Shown here: positions 35,132 through 44,601 of the stretch, piece by piece
How the letters are laid out: every line of letters starts with the position of its first letter
How positions within the stretch are numbered: the first letter of the stretch is position 1
Program-made: the position numbers and the translations under genes
The notes under the pieces: generated by a model
Told to the model about the DNA's origin: nothing
What the model saw: only the letters and a program-made list of their open reading frames with translations
Databases searched by the model: none
Assembly (NCBI RefSeq): GCF_003063625.1
Contig: NZ_CP026604.1
Location: forward strand, 2,892,065-2,956,064
DNA: 64,000 nt
From: Saccharobesus litoralis
GTDB taxonomy: Bacteria > Pseudomonadota > Gammaproteobacteria > Enterobacterales > Alteromonadaceae
Reading direction: 5' to 3'

Positions 35132-37075
35132 TTAAAAGTAATACACAGAAACAATATGAAAGGTAAGTAGAGTCGGCAGAGGCCAAGACGCGAGTACATG
35201 CCCCCAATAACTCATCTTGCGAAACAATTTGGCGCTGCTATCCGATAATTTATGCTCTAAGGCAACAGATACACCGGCAAATACCCCAACCAAACTCACC
35301 GCGATATAACTGATCATTAGTGCAAAGTTAAGATTACTGCCCATTTGTAGGCCGGTATGGGTGACCAATACCATAAGTAACACTATGCCAAGCGCGGTAT
35401 GGATCACCCGCCATATCGGGTACGACAACCATTTAAATTTTTTGATACGTTTACGAAACGACAACAAGGTAATAAACACAGAAAGAGCGAGTAAGCTAAA
35501 GCCTGATATTTGCTTGTAAAGACCATCGACCCAAAGCTTGTCTAAATTCATGCCCTGTACTGAGGTGGAATAAGCAATCGCAGGTAACAGTAAAAACACA
35601 AGGCTTAGTACTAATGTGGCGGTACAGGTTTGCAGTAACACTTTCCATTTAGGATCCGGTTCGCGTTTAGCTTTTGCACCGAGTAATTGCACAAGTAAGG
35701 GTTGGCAACTGCCGCAAACTGTGCCAGCACCGGTTTGCGCACCTAGATCTTTTACGGTTTTACAGCCTGATTGCACACAACTCATTAATCGGCCTTTTTG
35801 CACGGCCATACATTGGCAAATAAAGGTGTCGTCTGGCCAATTTTGAATGGCGTTTTCGTTTTCAGGAAATAAGTTGCCAGAAAATTGAAAGCGTAATAAT
35901 TGCCAAAACCATAAGCGCTTTTTCGTGGTGAGCATTTCCTGAATGCGTTTAGATTCGTTCCAGTCGCCAACGGCTTGGGCACCAATAATTTTGCCGCGAC
36001 GGGTAATTATTTTGCGGTATACTCCATCTTTGTTGTAAACCCATTCTTTAACAAACGGTGCACGTGGGCCATACAATTCACCAATCGAGAAAACTTGCTC
36101 GCCAACCACTTTTAATTCGGCGGCTGTTGTCGAGCCTAAGTAACTCGATTTGTCGTCGTTTTCGTAAATATGTCGAGCCGCGATAGCGGCCTGCTCAAAA
36201 CCTGGGGCAACCAAGCCATAAGTCATTCCAGCATGCTCGGCGCATTCGCCAATGGCATAAATACTGTCATCAGAAGTTTGTAGGCTGTTATTAACTTTTA
36301 TGCCTTTACCGACGGCTAAACCGGCTTCTAATGCTAAACCACGATTGGGGATGATCCCGGTGGCTAGCACAACCGTGTCGCAGCTAAATACTTCACCATT
36401 ACGGAATTTGATGCCTGTTAAGCCCTTATCGTCGCGTAAAACTTCGGTCACACCCTGGCCGCAAATAACGTTTACGCCTTCGGCTTCAACGGTTTTTTGT
36501 AGTAGCGCGGCGGCGGTTTCATCTAATTGGTTATTCATTAAATGTGACGAGCGTTGAATAACGGTCACTTGGGTATTATGGCGACAGAGCGCTTTCGCTG
36601 TTTCAAGCCCTAGCAAACCACCCCCTAATACACAAATATGGCGGCTGCGCACATTACGGGCAATTAAGGCTTGCACATCGTTTAGGTCGCGAAAGGTGTA
36701 CACACCTGTCATTTCTACATTTGGAATATTAGGTATGTATGGGCGCGATCCTATCGCCATGACTAATTGGCTATAATGGTGCTCAACCCCATCGGCATCA
36801 ACAACGATGCGCTTTTCTTTATCAATACTATTGATCGGACAATTGAGATGAGTCGTGGTATTGCTGTCGGTTTGGATCGCAGCCCAATCTTTACTGGTAA
36901 TGTCGTCCCACGACATTTCATTCGCTAACAACGACGATAATTTAACTCGGTTGTAAGGTTGCCATGGTTCGTTACCAAATAATAAAATCGGCGTTTCAGC
37001 ATCAAGCTTGCGTAGCTCTTTGATAAAACGAATGCCGACCGGCCCCGTACCAACGACAATAATGGGATGACTCAT
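35132..37075 (-). CDS. NirB-like FAD/[2Fe-2S] oxidoreductase fused to a cytochrome b-type membrane domain
   Basis: Fusion protein of 647 residues from the ATG at 37075, chosen because GAGG lies six bases upstream and the protein then starts at its dinucleotide-binding strand; the frame is open for another 30 codons. Residues 1-400 form a NirB/rubredoxin-reductase-type FAD-NAD(P)H oxidoreductase (VVGTGPVG, VLGGGLLGLE, TVVLATGIIPN). Residues 420-475 are a Bfd-like [2Fe-2S] site, C-x-C-x31-C-x2-C. The last 155 residues hold about five membrane helices with His in RVIHTALG, VTHTGLQ, WGHVLAS and TFHIVS, resembling ferric-reductase or cytochrome b561-type haem sites. The sirohaem part of nitrite reductase is absent. 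It heads the operon and probably links cytoplasmic NAD(P)H to the periplasmic cytochromes. Confidence 0.85.
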   Translation of the reverse strand: MSHPIIVVGTGPVGIRFIKELRKLDAETPILLFGNEPWQPYNRVKLSSLLANEMSWDDITSKDWAAIQTDSNTTTHLNCPINSIDKEKRIVVDADGVEHHYSQLVMAIGSRPYIPNIPNVEMTGVYTFRDLNDVQALIARNVRSRHICVLGGGLLGLETAKALCRHNTQVTVIQRSSHLMNNQLDETAAALLQKTVEAEGVNVICGQGVTEVLRDDKGLTGIKFRNGEVFSCDTVVLATGIIPNRGLALEAGLAVGKGIKVNNSLQTSDDSIYAIGECAEHAGMTYGLVAPGFEQAAIAARHIYENDDKSSYLGSTTAAELKVVGEQVFSIGELYGPRAPFVKEWVYNKDGVYRKIITRRGKIIGAQAVGDWNESKRIQEMLTTKKRLWFWQLLRFQFSGNLFPENENAIQNWPDDTFICQCMAVQKGRLMSCVQSGCKTVKDLGAQTGAGTVCGSCQPLLVQLLGAKAKREPDPKWKVLLQTCTATLVLSLVFLLLPAIAYSTSVQGMNLDKLWVDGLYKQISGFSLLALSVFITLLSFRKRIKKFKWLSYPIWRVIHTALGIVLLMVLVTHTGLQMGSNLNFALMISYIAVSLVGVFAGVSVALEHKLSDSSAKLFRKMSYWGHVLASWPLPTLLTFHIVSVYYF

Positions 37076-37506
37076 ATTTCGCCTCAAAACTTCTCCGTAC
37101 ACAGTAGGTAACGCGGTTTTGAGAACATTTGATAGGATGATCTGATAAAATACGGGCGCTGACACTACTGTAAGTTAAAAACTGATGTGAATAGACAATA
37201 GCCGCCACAGACAGAACTGTTGGAGGGGGAATGTCGATTCAAAGCATCTGTGCTTCAGTAGCTCAACGTTGAGCTGAAATGACTCTAAATTTCAGTTCTA
37301 CACTTAGAGTAAGCAGATAATGTGCCAGAACAACTTTAATGGTTTTAGGTTGTTGATTTTAAAAGGTAAAGTTTATAATTTGTCGTTGGTTATGCTTTAC
37401 TATATTGTTGTTTTCTGCACAGTTTTTGTCGCTTTGTACGACTTTTACGCATGAATTTTATGCAGCCCCATAATTGAGCAAGAAAACGTAAAAGGCTAAA
37501 CCTTTA
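37076..37506. other. Divergent intergenic region with a perfect 16-bp palindrome
   Basis: This 431-bp gap serves the electron-transfer operon (minus) and the acetyltransferase genes (plus). A perfect palindrome AGCTCAACGTTGAGCT lies at 37260-37275, and AACTGTTGGAGGGGG precedes it. I looked for an FNR-type TTGAT-N4-ATCAA site and found only a half match near 37128. No gene was seen. Confidence 0.45.
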
Positions 37507-37959
37507 ATGACAACATCTTTGCAATACCTGCCTTTGGAACCCGTTAAATTACCTTTGGTCAATAAGTTTTATCGAGCCAATAATGGGCGTGGTTCAGCGA
37601 TAAAGTCTGATTTGATCTGGGTTGCAAGGAAGCACAACGATATTGTTGGCACGTTGCGCTTTAGTGCGCAACAGGATGCTTGGTTGTTAACTGGTGTGTT
37701 GGTATCTGAGCTTTATCAAGGTCAAGGTATTGGGACTCATTTGCTTGGCTCAGCGCTCAATAAATTGGATCAATTTGGTGCAAAGCCGGTTTATACCTTT
37801 CCTTATCAACATTTAGTACCTTGGTATCAAAAACTGGGTTTTTGTTGCGTCGAGGTAGAAAATTTACCCAGTCTATTATTGGCTAAATTGACAGCATATC
37901 GCCGCCAAGGGCGCAACATAAGTGCGATGGAATATAAACGCGATGGATATAAAACTTAG
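37507..37959 (+). CDS. GNAT family N-acetyltransferase
   Basis: Cytoplasmic acetyltransferase of 150 residues. The acetyl-CoA-binding motif A is clear in VLVSELYQGQGIGTHLLGSAL (Q-x-x-G-x-G/A near residue 80), preceded by the beta-4 strand and followed by YQKLGF, the usual motif B. The substrate is unknown; GNAT proteins modify amines on small molecules, peptides or antibiotics. The neighbour 11 bp downstream is another acetyltransferase of unrelated fold, so the two are likely co-expressed. The region 37507-39935 looks like accessory genes between conserved blocks. Confidence 0.88.
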   Translation: MTTSLQYLPLEPVKLPLVNKFYRANNGRGSAIKSDLIWVARKHNDIVGTLRFSAQQDAWLLTGVLVSELYQGQGIGTHLLGSALNKLDQFGAKPVYTFPYQHLVPWYQKLGFCCVEVENLPSLLLAKLTAYRRQGRNISAMEYKRDGYKT

Positions 37960-37970
37960 GCCTGAAGAGT

Positions 37971-38549
37971 ATGAATAAGTTGAATAAGCAAGACAAACAT
38001 AGCGTGGAGCTATCAGAGCAATATTATGATGCAGCAGATAGCGAGTTAATTAAAGCGCGCCTTAAAGCCCACAAATTGTGTGCTCAGTATAATGTGTTAG
38101 CATCGGGCCGAGGCAAACAGCAAAAGTCAATTTTAAGCCAGTTGTTGGATTCTAATCTATCAAAACAGAGTGACTACTATATTGAACCGCCTTTTCATTG
38201 TGATTATGGTTTTAATATTCACTTAGCTGATGGCGTGTATTTTAACTTTGGTTGTACCTTACTCGATGCTGCGCCAATTCATATTGGCCAGCGAGTTAAA
38301 CTTGGGCCAAATGTGCAAATATACACTGTGGGTCATCCGGTGGATGTTGCACAACGTGCAAGCGGTGTTGAGTTTTGCTTGCCAATTACAATTGAAGACG
38401 ATGTGTGGATAGGTGGTGCAGCCATAATATTGCCAGGTGTAACCATAGGCGCAGGCAGTGTGATTGGCGCAGGCTCTGTGGTTTCAAAAAGTATTCCCGC
38501 TAACGTGGTTGCGGTTGGTAACCCTTGTCAGGTTATTAAACCAACCTAG
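37971..38549 (+). CDS. Hexapeptide-repeat O-acetyltransferase (Maa/LacA/NodL type)
   Basis: Trimeric left-handed beta-helix acetyltransferase of 192 residues. The N-terminal Mac domain has DAADSELIKARLKAHKLCAQYN; the hexapeptide repeats follow, with the catalytic His in YTVGHPVD, and IEDDVWIGGAAIILPGVTIG and GSVIGAGSVVSKSIPANVVAVGNP. Maa-type enzymes acetylate maltose, glucose or related sugars with acetyl-CoA. It lies 11 bp after the GNAT gene and 26 bp before a DUF3574 lipoprotein gene. The exact sugar is unknown. Confidence 0.92.
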   Translation: MNKLNKQDKHSVELSEQYYDAADSELIKARLKAHKLCAQYNVLASGRGKQQKSILSQLLDSNLSKQSDYYIEPPFHCDYGFNIHLADGVYFNFGCTLLDAAPIHIGQRVKLGPNVQIYTVGHPVDVAQRASGVEFCLPITIEDDVWIGGAAIILPGVTIGAGSVIGAGSVVSKSIPANVVAVGNPCQVIKPT

Positions 38550-38575
38550 AGAAGGGATAAATTAAGGAAGATAGT

Positions 38576-39025
38576 ATGTTTGTGACAAAATTGATGGTGG
38601 CGTTAGTTTGTGGGTTATGGCTTATTGGCTGTCAATCGACTTATAAACAACAAGCAGTCAAAGACTCACTTGATAGTGTTTCATCTGTTTCAGCAAAAAG
38701 TCTCCAATCTCAAACTATTAAAGTGCGTTTATATTTTGGTTTATCGATACCAAGCGGTGGCTTAGTCACAGCTAAGCAGTGGCAAGCTTTTGTTGATGAG
38801 GTGATCACTCAGCAATTTAAAGGTTTTAATATTGTTGATTCAACGGGCTATTATTTAGGTAAACCAGAGCCTTCGAAAATCGTTACGATAATAATACCTG
38901 AGGCGGATTTACCTAAAGCACAAACTGTTGCGGCCAGCTATGCCAGTCGTTTTAAGCAAGACTCGGTTATGCTGGTTAAGTTGCCAGTATTGGATTGGCA
39001 GTTTGTGACAGCGCCAAGCCGATAA
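38576..39025 (+). CDS. DUF3574-like lipoprotein
   Basis: Lipoprotein of 149 residues: a signal peptide with lipobox LIGC (Cys19), a Ser/Gln-rich linker, and a domain (residues 48-149) with VRLYFGLSIPSGGLVTAKQWQAFVDEVI and FNIVDSTGYYLG, which matches the DUF3574 pattern. Domains of this kind form small alpha/beta sandwiches; no enzymatic role is known to me. It is probably co-transcribed with the two acetyltransferase genes. A long MITE copy begins 3 bp after its stop codon. Confidence 0.8.
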   Translation: MFVTKLMVALVCGLWLIGCQSTYKQQAVKDSLDSVSSVSAKSLQSQTIKVRLYFGLSIPSGGLVTAKQWQAFVDEVITQQFKGFNIVDSTGYYLGKPEPSKIVTIIIPEADLPKAQTVAASYASRFKQDSVMLVKLPVLDWQFVTAPSR

Positions 39026-39027
39026 AA

Positions 39028-39250
39028 TATAGTCTTCTCGCTCAGGCCATATGGTTCATTGTCAGCGCTTACTCTCGACTTTGGCTCCTGCGTCGTCCTA
39101 CTACCTAAATCCCTTTAGGCAACCCCAATCACATAATAGAGCATATGCTCATGGGGATTCGAAGCTTGCCTGCATGGATGCAGGTAAGGGGCGTGAGCAG
39201 GACGCGGTAGCTTTGACGGCTTCCCCTAAAACCCGATCGCTTTGACTATA
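39028..39250 (-). mobile_element. MITE-like family A, copy 5 (long form, 223 bp)
   Basis: Starts TATAGTCTTCTCGCTCAGGC and ends CCCGATCGCTTTGACTATA, with both optional modules present, including the hairpin CCTGCATGGATGCAGG at 39169-39184. The left end lies 3 bp beyond the DUF3574 stop codon, so it may supply the 3' end of that mRNA. Confidence 0.87.
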
Positions 39251-39356
39251 CCGGCAAATCACGGATAGTGTTTCGTGGATTAACCTCAGTATTTTCAGGA
39301 TTGTCTTTTTAGACTAGAACCGATCGAATCTAATGATGAAAATAACGAGGTTAATG

Positions 39357-39935
39357 ATGAGCGAAACTCCAGCCAATACCAATTCACCACAGCAAACCGC
39401 CACCACCCAGACCACTGCAGAACAAGCTGTTAATAGCATGCCAGAGTTTATTGTTATTTGGGCTAATTATGGCTCGGTTAATAAATCGGTTGATGTGACC
39501 TGCATAGTACAAGCTTTAGTGACGGAATTGCTGGCCAAAGGAGAGCCGGTAAAATTTAAAGTCAGTAATGATCATATGGGCTGTAACCCAGATAAAGCCG
39601 TCAACAAATCTTTTGCTATTCAATTTAATTATCAAGGACAAAATTATAGTTTGGCTGCCATGGAAGGAGAAGAAGTCGACTTGTCGTTGGTGGCACCAAC
39701 GATTAACGTTTTGGGGGCTGTGTATGGTTGTAGCAAAGGATGCTTTGATGTTACCGCTAAGGTGAGTGCTTTGCTGGATTCCGTTGGCCCAACACGTATT
39801 TTCGCCGACAATGCGACATTTGGCGACCCTTGCAAAGGGGTTAAGAAGAGTTTCTCGGTGCGCTATGCCATTGGTGAAACCATTTACACTCGCACCTGTA
39901 AAGAAGATGAAAGTGTTGAATTAGCCGCAAGTTAG
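39357..39935 (+). CDS. Tandem DUF3395-like domain protein
   Basis: Soluble protein of 192 residues from ATG 39357 (AGG six bases upstream; other in-frame ATGs lie at 39354 and 39333). After a Thr/Gln-rich start it contains two copies of one domain: EFIVIWANYGSVNKSVDVTC...NKSFAIQFNYQG (about 37-105) and INVLGAVYGCSKGCFDVTAK...KKSFSVRYAIG (about 115-185). The pattern 'A-YG...DVT...K-F-I-Y' resembles the DUF3395 domain at the C-terminus of DnaJ-type proteins such as DNAJC11, but no J domain is present. Six Cys are spread over the repeats. No signal peptide is seen. Function unknown. Confidence 0.65.
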   Translation: MSETPANTNSPQQTATTQTTAEQAVNSMPEFIVIWANYGSVNKSVDVTCIVQALVTELLAKGEPVKFKVSNDHMGCNPDKAVNKSFAIQFNYQGQNYSLAAMEGEEVDLSLVAPTINVLGAVYGCSKGCFDVTAKVSALLDSVGPTRIFADNATFGDPCKGVKKSFSVRYAIGETIYTRTCKEDESVELAAS

Positions 39936-40075
39936 GGCTAATTCAATTGTAATTATTCAGTGTAGCTGGTTTTACAAGCCAAAGGCCGTTTCATACCTCC
40001 GAACAAGGCAATTAATCTATAGGCTTTTGTGAAAAAGGCTGTTTTATAGTATTAAGTTTTTGAGGGTGTTAACTG

Positions 40076-40208
40076 TGGGCGAGCATTTATGCTTGATGCC
40101 TGCAAGATAAATAATCGGAACCATTGTGGGCCGAATTTATTTCGGCTAACACAAGGTTTGCCGATGTAAAATCACCCCTATCAATTGGCGAATGGTTTTA
40201 AATTTAAC
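40076..40208 (+). repeat. Adjacent dispersed repeats, family D copy 2 then family B copy 3
   Basis: GTGGGCGAGCATTTATGCTT (family D) is followed at 40119-40208 by a family B element with AGCCGAATTTATTTCGGCT-type core (here GGCCGAATTTATTTCGGCT) and ends AACCATT/AATGGTT. The gap 39936-40256 contains nothing else that I recognise. Confidence 0.65.
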
Positions 40209-40256
40209 TATTCTGCAAAAATTGGGCTGGTGAAAGTTAGGCCGGTTATAACCAGT

Positions 40257-41891
40257 CTAACTTTTCTTAAACCAATGACTACTCCAACACCCAACTGCAG
40301 CTAGCGCTAGCCAGATAATATTCGTGTCTGGGTTTTGGCTATATAGAATTGCTGCGGCAATGGCTAGCACGTGGCCGATTTGCGGCAGAATATTCTTTTT
40401 CTTTTCGGTGAGTTGTTCGTTTAATGTTTGGATCAACAAGGTTTGCTGTTGTTGGTGAACTTTATGATGCTTGAGCATGCCATATACGAGATCAGGGATC
40501 TCGGGCAGTTTTTCACCCCAAAATGGCGCGTTGTCTTTTAAGTGATGCCAAATAGCCATAGGACCAATTTGATCGCGTAACCAGTTCTCTAAAAAGGGTT
40601 TAGCAGTGGTCCATAAATCGAGTTGTGGATAAAGCTGGCGACCCAAGCCTTCAATGTAAAGCAAGGTTTTTTGCAGTAACACTAATTGCGGTTGTACTTC
40701 CATTTCAAATCGCCTAGCGGTATTAAATAAATTCATTAATACATGGCCAAAAGAAATTTCAGACAGAGGCTTGTTGAAAATGGGTTCGCATACGGTGCGA
40801 ATAGCAAATTCAAATTCTTCAATATTGGTATGGGGCGGTACCCAACCTGAATCCACATGTAACTCGGCAACTTTGCGATAGTCGCGATTAAAAAAGGCGA
40901 TAAAGTTATCCGCTAAATAGCGTTTATCATCTTTGTTTAGTGTTCCGACAATACCGCAGTCGATACCGATATAAGTTGGGCGTTCAGGGTTTTCATACGA
41001 GACAAATATATTGCCTGGATGCATGTCGGCATGGAAAAAGCTATCGCGAAAAACTTGCGTGAAAAATATTTCAACACCGCGCTCGGCCAATATTTTCATA
41101 TCAGTGCCGTTGGCTACCAGTTCGTCGACATTCGCGACAGGTATGCCGTAAATACGCTCCATAACTAAAATGTTTTCACGGCATAAATCTGAGTAAACAT
41201 CCGGTACGTATAAACGCTCGTCTTCTTCAAAATTGCGTCTAAGTTGAATGCTATTGGCGGCTTCGCGCATTAGATTCAACTCGTCTTTTAAGGTTTTTTC
41301 GTATTCGCGTACAACCTCGATTGGGCGTAAGCGTTTGCCATCAGGTAAAAAGCGCGCGACAAACTCGGCCATGACTTCCATTAAGCCTATATCGGCATTA
41401 ATAACCCGAGCAATATCCGGACGAATGACTTTGATAACGATATCTTTATGCGCAAACGAACAGGAATCTTTAAGGGTCGCGGTATGCACTTGCGCAATAG
41501 AGGCTGATGCCAAAGGCTCAATAGAAAAGGATTCAACAATTTGATGAATATCAGAGACTTGCCAAGCTTGTTCAATCAGTTTTTTCGCTTGCTGGCCTGA
41601 AAATGGCTGTACTTGGTCCTGTAGCAAAGCTAGCTCATTGGCAATATCTACCGGCATTAGGTCACGTCGCGTCGACAACATTTGGCCAAATTTAATAAAA
41701 ACCGGGCCTAAATGTTGCAGCGCTAAGCGTAAGCGCACGCCTAAGGCTTTATCTGGGTGTTTATTGCGTAACCAAAATAAACTGGCGCGCAACGCTTTGA
41801 CATACCAAGGCTTAAATCGCTCAGGAATGAGATCATCTAAGCCATAAATTAAGACCGTACTGACTATGGTATAAAGACGGGTAATACGCAC
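40257..41891 (-). CDS. ubiB: Ubiquinone biosynthesis protein UbiB (ABC1/ADCK family)
   Basis: Atypical kinase-like protein of 544 residues (E. coli 546) required for ubiquinone synthesis. The family KxGQ motif appears in [16 protein letters not shown], the Ala-rich nucleotide loop in [13 protein letters not shown], the catalytic [10 protein letters not shown] and the metal site GIDCGIVG. Two C-terminal hydrophobic helices (about 500-540) anchor it in the inner membrane. It ends the ubiE-ubiJ-ubiB operon; it starts 11 bp after ubiJ. Confidence 0.96.
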   Translation of the reverse strand: MRITRLYTIVSTVLIYGLDDLIPERFKPWYVKALRASLFWLRNKHPDKALGVRLRLALQHLGPVFIKFGQMLSTRRDLMPVDIANELALLQDQVQPFSGQQAKKLIEQAWQVSDIHQIVESFSIEPLASASIAQVHTATLKDSCSFAHKDIVIKVIRPDIARVINADIGLMEVMAEFVARFLPDGKRLRPIEVVREYEKTLKDELNLMREAANSIQLRRNFEEDERLYVPDVYSDLCRENILVMERIYGIPVANVDELVANGTDMKILAERGVEIFFTQVFRDSFFHADMHPGNIFVSYENPERPTYIGIDCGIVGTLNKDDKRYLADNFIAFFNRDYRKVAELHVDSGWVPPHTNIEEFEFAIRTVCEPIFNKPLSEISFGHVLMNLFNTARRFEMEVQPQLVLLQKTLLYIEGLGRQLYPQLDLWTTAKPFLENWLRDQIGPMAIWHHLKDNAPFWGEKLPEIPDLVYGMLKHHKVHQQQQTLLIQTLNEQLTEKKKNILPQIGHVLAIAAAILYSQNPDTNIIWLALAAVGCWSSHWFKKS

Positions 41892-41902
41892 GAGATCCCT
41901 TA

Positions 41903-42529
41903 TTATTGTTTTGGCGATTGTTCAATGAGTTTGGCAAGACGTTTAGTGCGAGCGGCTAACCTGTCGTAGTCTTGGCGTAAAACATTAACTTCGAGGCTAA
42001 AAACGTCAAATTCATCAGGATGCGGCGCTAAGCGCTTTTCGTGCCAAATGGCATTTAATGCCGTGGCCTTTTCCTGCTCAACCCGTTGGCTAATAGCCTG
42101 TTGTGCCTGCTCACCTGCGTGAATTAATTTATAGCAGGCGATGTCGCCAACTAAGCCAGCAAGTACATCTTGCCAACGCGATAAGCTAGACTTTAACCAA
42201 TCGGCAAAACTTTGCGCTAGCTGTACATCACCTTCAATATCCAATTCGCCAGATTTGATCAGTTTGGTGATCTGGCTACTGTCTTGCAGTTTTTGTAATG
42301 TGGTAATTTGCGTGGTGATTTTACAATCGGCAGAATCAACGTTAGCTAATACACTAATTTCGCCTTGGGCATTGATGGCAAAATTGAGTTGGAGCTTGAT
42401 GTCAGTGAGTAGCACAGCAACTTGCTGGTCTACTAAGTTAGTGGGTAATTGAACTCGCGCTTGGCTTTGTTGCAACCAAGCGTTTAGCGTGTGTTCGACA
42501 ATACCTGTAATGATAGCCGCGGCTGGCAT
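41903..42529 (-). CDS. ubiJ: Ubiquinone biosynthesis accessory factor UbiJ
   Basis: Cytoplasmic protein of 208 residues with an N-terminal SCP2-type lipid-binding domain (about 1-115) and a C-terminal coiled coil ([24 protein letters not shown]). In E. coli UbiJ, with UbiK, organises the soluble ubiquinone-synthesis metabolon and binds hydrophobic intermediates. The identity rests on the domain pattern and position between ubiE and ubiB. Its ATG overlaps the ubiE stop (TAATG), so translation is coupled. Confidence 0.92.
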   Translation of the reverse strand: MPAAAIITGIVEHTLNAWLQQSQARVQLPTNLVDQQVAVLLTDIKLQLNFAINAQGEISVLANVDSADCKITTQITTLQKLQDSSQITKLIKSGELDIEGDVQLAQSFADWLKSSLSRWQDVLAGLVGDIACYKLIHAGEQAQQAISQRVEQEKATALNAIWHEKRLAPHPDEFDVFSLEVNVLRQDYDRLAARTKRLAKLIEQSPKQ

Positions 42530-43311
42530 TAGAACTTAAACCCTTTGTGTAATGCGACAATACCACCGGTTAAATTAGCATAACTACATTCTTCGAACCC
42601 AGCTTGCTCCATCATACCGCGCAGCGTTTCTTGATCGGGATGCATGCGAATTGATTCAGCTAAATACTGATAGCTTTCGCTGTCGTTCGCCACCAGTTCG
42701 CCCATTTTCGGCAGTATTTTAAATGAGTAGGTATCGTAAGCTTTGCTTAATGCTTCGTGCGTGGGTTTGGAAAATTCTAGCACCAATAAACGACCGCCAG
42801 GTTTTAATACGCGGTATATTGAACTTAGGGCGGCATCTTTATTGGTAACGTTGCGCAGGCCAAAGGCAATAGTCACCACATCAAAGGTGTTATCGGCAAA
42901 AGGTAGGCTTTCAGCATTGGCTTGTACGTATTCAACATTGCCAACAATACCCTTATTGCGCAGTTTATCTCGGCCAACATTCAGCATAGAATTGTTTATA
43001 TCGGCTAAAACCACTTGGCCACTTTCACCGACAATACGGGAAAACTTAGCCGTTAAATCACCCGTGCCTCCGGCGAGATCTAATATTTTTTGTCCTGCGC
43101 GCACGCCTGAATTATCAATAGTGTAGCGCTTCCATAAGCGGTGAATACCAAACGACATTAAGTCATTCATGATGTCGTATTTCGCGGCAACAGAATGAAA
43201 AACTTCCGCTACTTTATCGACTTTTTCAGCGGTTTTGACTGTTTGATAACCGAAGTGAGTCGTGTCTTGTTCGGCTGAATTTTGTTCTGGATTTGTAGTT
43301 GGATCTGACAT
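42529..43311 (-). CDS. ubiE: Ubiquinone/menaquinone C-methyltransferase UbiE
   Basis: SAM-dependent methyltransferase of 260 residues (E. coli 251) that methylates the quinone ring in ubiquinone and menaquinone synthesis. Signatures: [31 protein letters not shown], motif [40 protein letters not shown] and [17 protein letters not shown]. It is the first gene of the ubi operon. The promoter region upstream (43312-43441) is followed by a MITE copy. Confidence 0.97.
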   Translation of the reverse strand: MSDPTTNPEQNSAEQDTTHFGYQTVKTAEKVDKVAEVFHSVAAKYDIMNDLMSFGIHRLWKRYTIDNSGVRAGQKILDLAGGTGDLTAKFSRIVGESGQVVLADINNSMLNVGRDKLRNKGIVGNVEYVQANAESLPFADNTFDVVTIAFGLRNVTNKDAALSSIYRVLKPGGRLLVLEFSKPTHEALSKAYDTYSFKILPKMGELVANDSESYQYLAESIRMHPDQETLRGMMEQAGFEECSYANLTGGIVALHKGFKF

Positions 43312-43441
43312 GAAACTGGCTAATACCTTTTTTGATAGCGAGAGTTTACCTTAAAACGCAATTTACTGTCTTTACTATATGGATAAAAAAGCGGGTTAGA
43401 TCAAATCCCGCCCGCTTATTTAGCGCTTGCTGCCGCTTTAA

Positions 43442-43570
43442 TATAGTCAAAGCGATCAGGTTTTAGGGGAAGCTGTCAAGCTTCGAATCCCCATGAGCAT
43501 ATGCTCTATTATGTGATTGGGGTGAGTAAGCGCTGACAATGAACCATAAGGCCTTAGCGAGAAGACTATA
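43442..43570 (+). mobile_element. MITE-like family A, copy 6 (short form, 129 bp)
   Basis: Starts TATAGTCAAAGCGATCAGGT and ends CTTAGCGAGAAGACTATA, exactly 129 bp. It is nearly identical to the copy at 15785. It ends 3 bp before the stop codon of the DMT transporter gene, on the ubiE side. Confidence 0.88.
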
Positions 43571-43573
43571 AGT

Positions 43574-44470
43574 TTAGGTTGCTTTGGCTTTACTTAGCAG
43601 GCTAATACCTAAAAGCACCAAAAACATGCCTAAAGCATGAACCCAAGTAAATACTTCACCGAGAAAACCAACCGCGAATAAGGTTGTGATAACAGGGGCG
43701 CTACTGCCGAGGATCGCGGTTTTATTGCCGCCAATACGCGCAATGGCCGCGTTCATTAAAAACGATGGCAATACGGTAGCGACGATGGCGATAGCTAAGG
43801 CGATCCACAATACTTCAACCGGCTGATTGAGCTGAGCTAAATCATGGTAAATTAAAAAATGCAGGCAAATTGCGGCGCTCGCGGCAAGCATACCAATACA
43901 GGTAAAATATTTACTGCCAATACGTCGACTATATTGCTGACTACCGACGACATAACCCGCAAAACAAATTGCACTTGCCAGTACTAATAAACTACCCCAT
44001 AGCACCTCTTGGCCAAGACGTTGTAAATCAAATCCAAAAATACCGAATAAGCCTGTGTAGACCACACTAAGCGCGATAACTTCAGCGCGATTAAAAGGTC
44101 GTTTGTTTAACACAGCATTGATGATTAATACGAAAATAGGGTAGGTGTATAACACTAATCGCTCAAAATGTGCGGTAATGTAATTGAGCCCAGCTAAGTC
44201 TAACCAACTGGCACCGTAATAGCCTAATATGCCCAATGCAATGACAGGCAATAAGCTAGATTTATCTTGCTTGGCAATGGGCTGTTGGCGCCACAATAAT
44301 AATAGAATAACCGCATAAATTGGGGCGGAGAAAATCATACGCCAAGTGAGTAGTGTTGTGGTGTCGACACCGTATTGATAAGCCCATTTGATAAAAATGG
44401 ATTTAGTGGAAAACATGGCGGTGGCGGCAAAAGCTAATAAAAACCCTGAGTACTGTCCTGTAACGGTCAT
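43574..44470 (-). CDS. DMT superfamily (EamA) transporter
   Basis: Inner-membrane protein of 298 residues with ten predicted helices in two EamA repeats (about 10-140 and 155-295). Typical features are the N-terminal GFLLAFAATAMFSTKSIFIKWAY and the C-terminal FLGEVFTWVHALGMFLVLLGISLL. Family members export amino acids, nucleosides or other metabolites; the substrate here is unknown. The AraC-type regulator gene lies 131 bp upstream on the same strand. Its 3' end lies against a MITE copy. Confidence 0.9.
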   Translation of the reverse strand: MTVTGQYSGFLLAFAATAMFSTKSIFIKWAYQYGVDTTTLLTWRMIFSAPIYAVILLLLWRQQPIAKQDKSSLLPVIALGILGYYGASWLDLAGLNYITAHFERLVLYTYPIFVLIINAVLNKRPFNRAEVIALSVVYTGLFGIFGFDLQRLGQEVLWGSLLVLASAICFAGYVVGSQQYSRRIGSKYFTCIGMLAASAAICLHFLIYHDLAQLNQPVEVLWIALAIAIVATVLPSFLMNAAIARIGGNKTAILGSSAPVITTLFAVGFLGEVFTWVHALGMFLVLLGISLLSKAKAT

Positions 44471-44601
44471 TCCTGTTCTTCTAATTTAAGATTTGGCTGC
44501 TAATTGTAACCTGAATTGACAGTTATAATTTGTATGTTTGTCGCGTGAAAGCTTTGGTTCGAGGTGTTTGTTGTCTTTTCGTTCAAGTTTATTCAGGGTT
44601 G

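Noticed and set aside
37125-37145. FNR-like site (TTGAT...ATC) upstream of the electron-transfer operon
   Set aside because: Only the first half matches the consensus.
39051-39245. Open frame of 64 codons
   Set aside because: It lies almost entirely inside a MITE copy and changes with the copy's length class.
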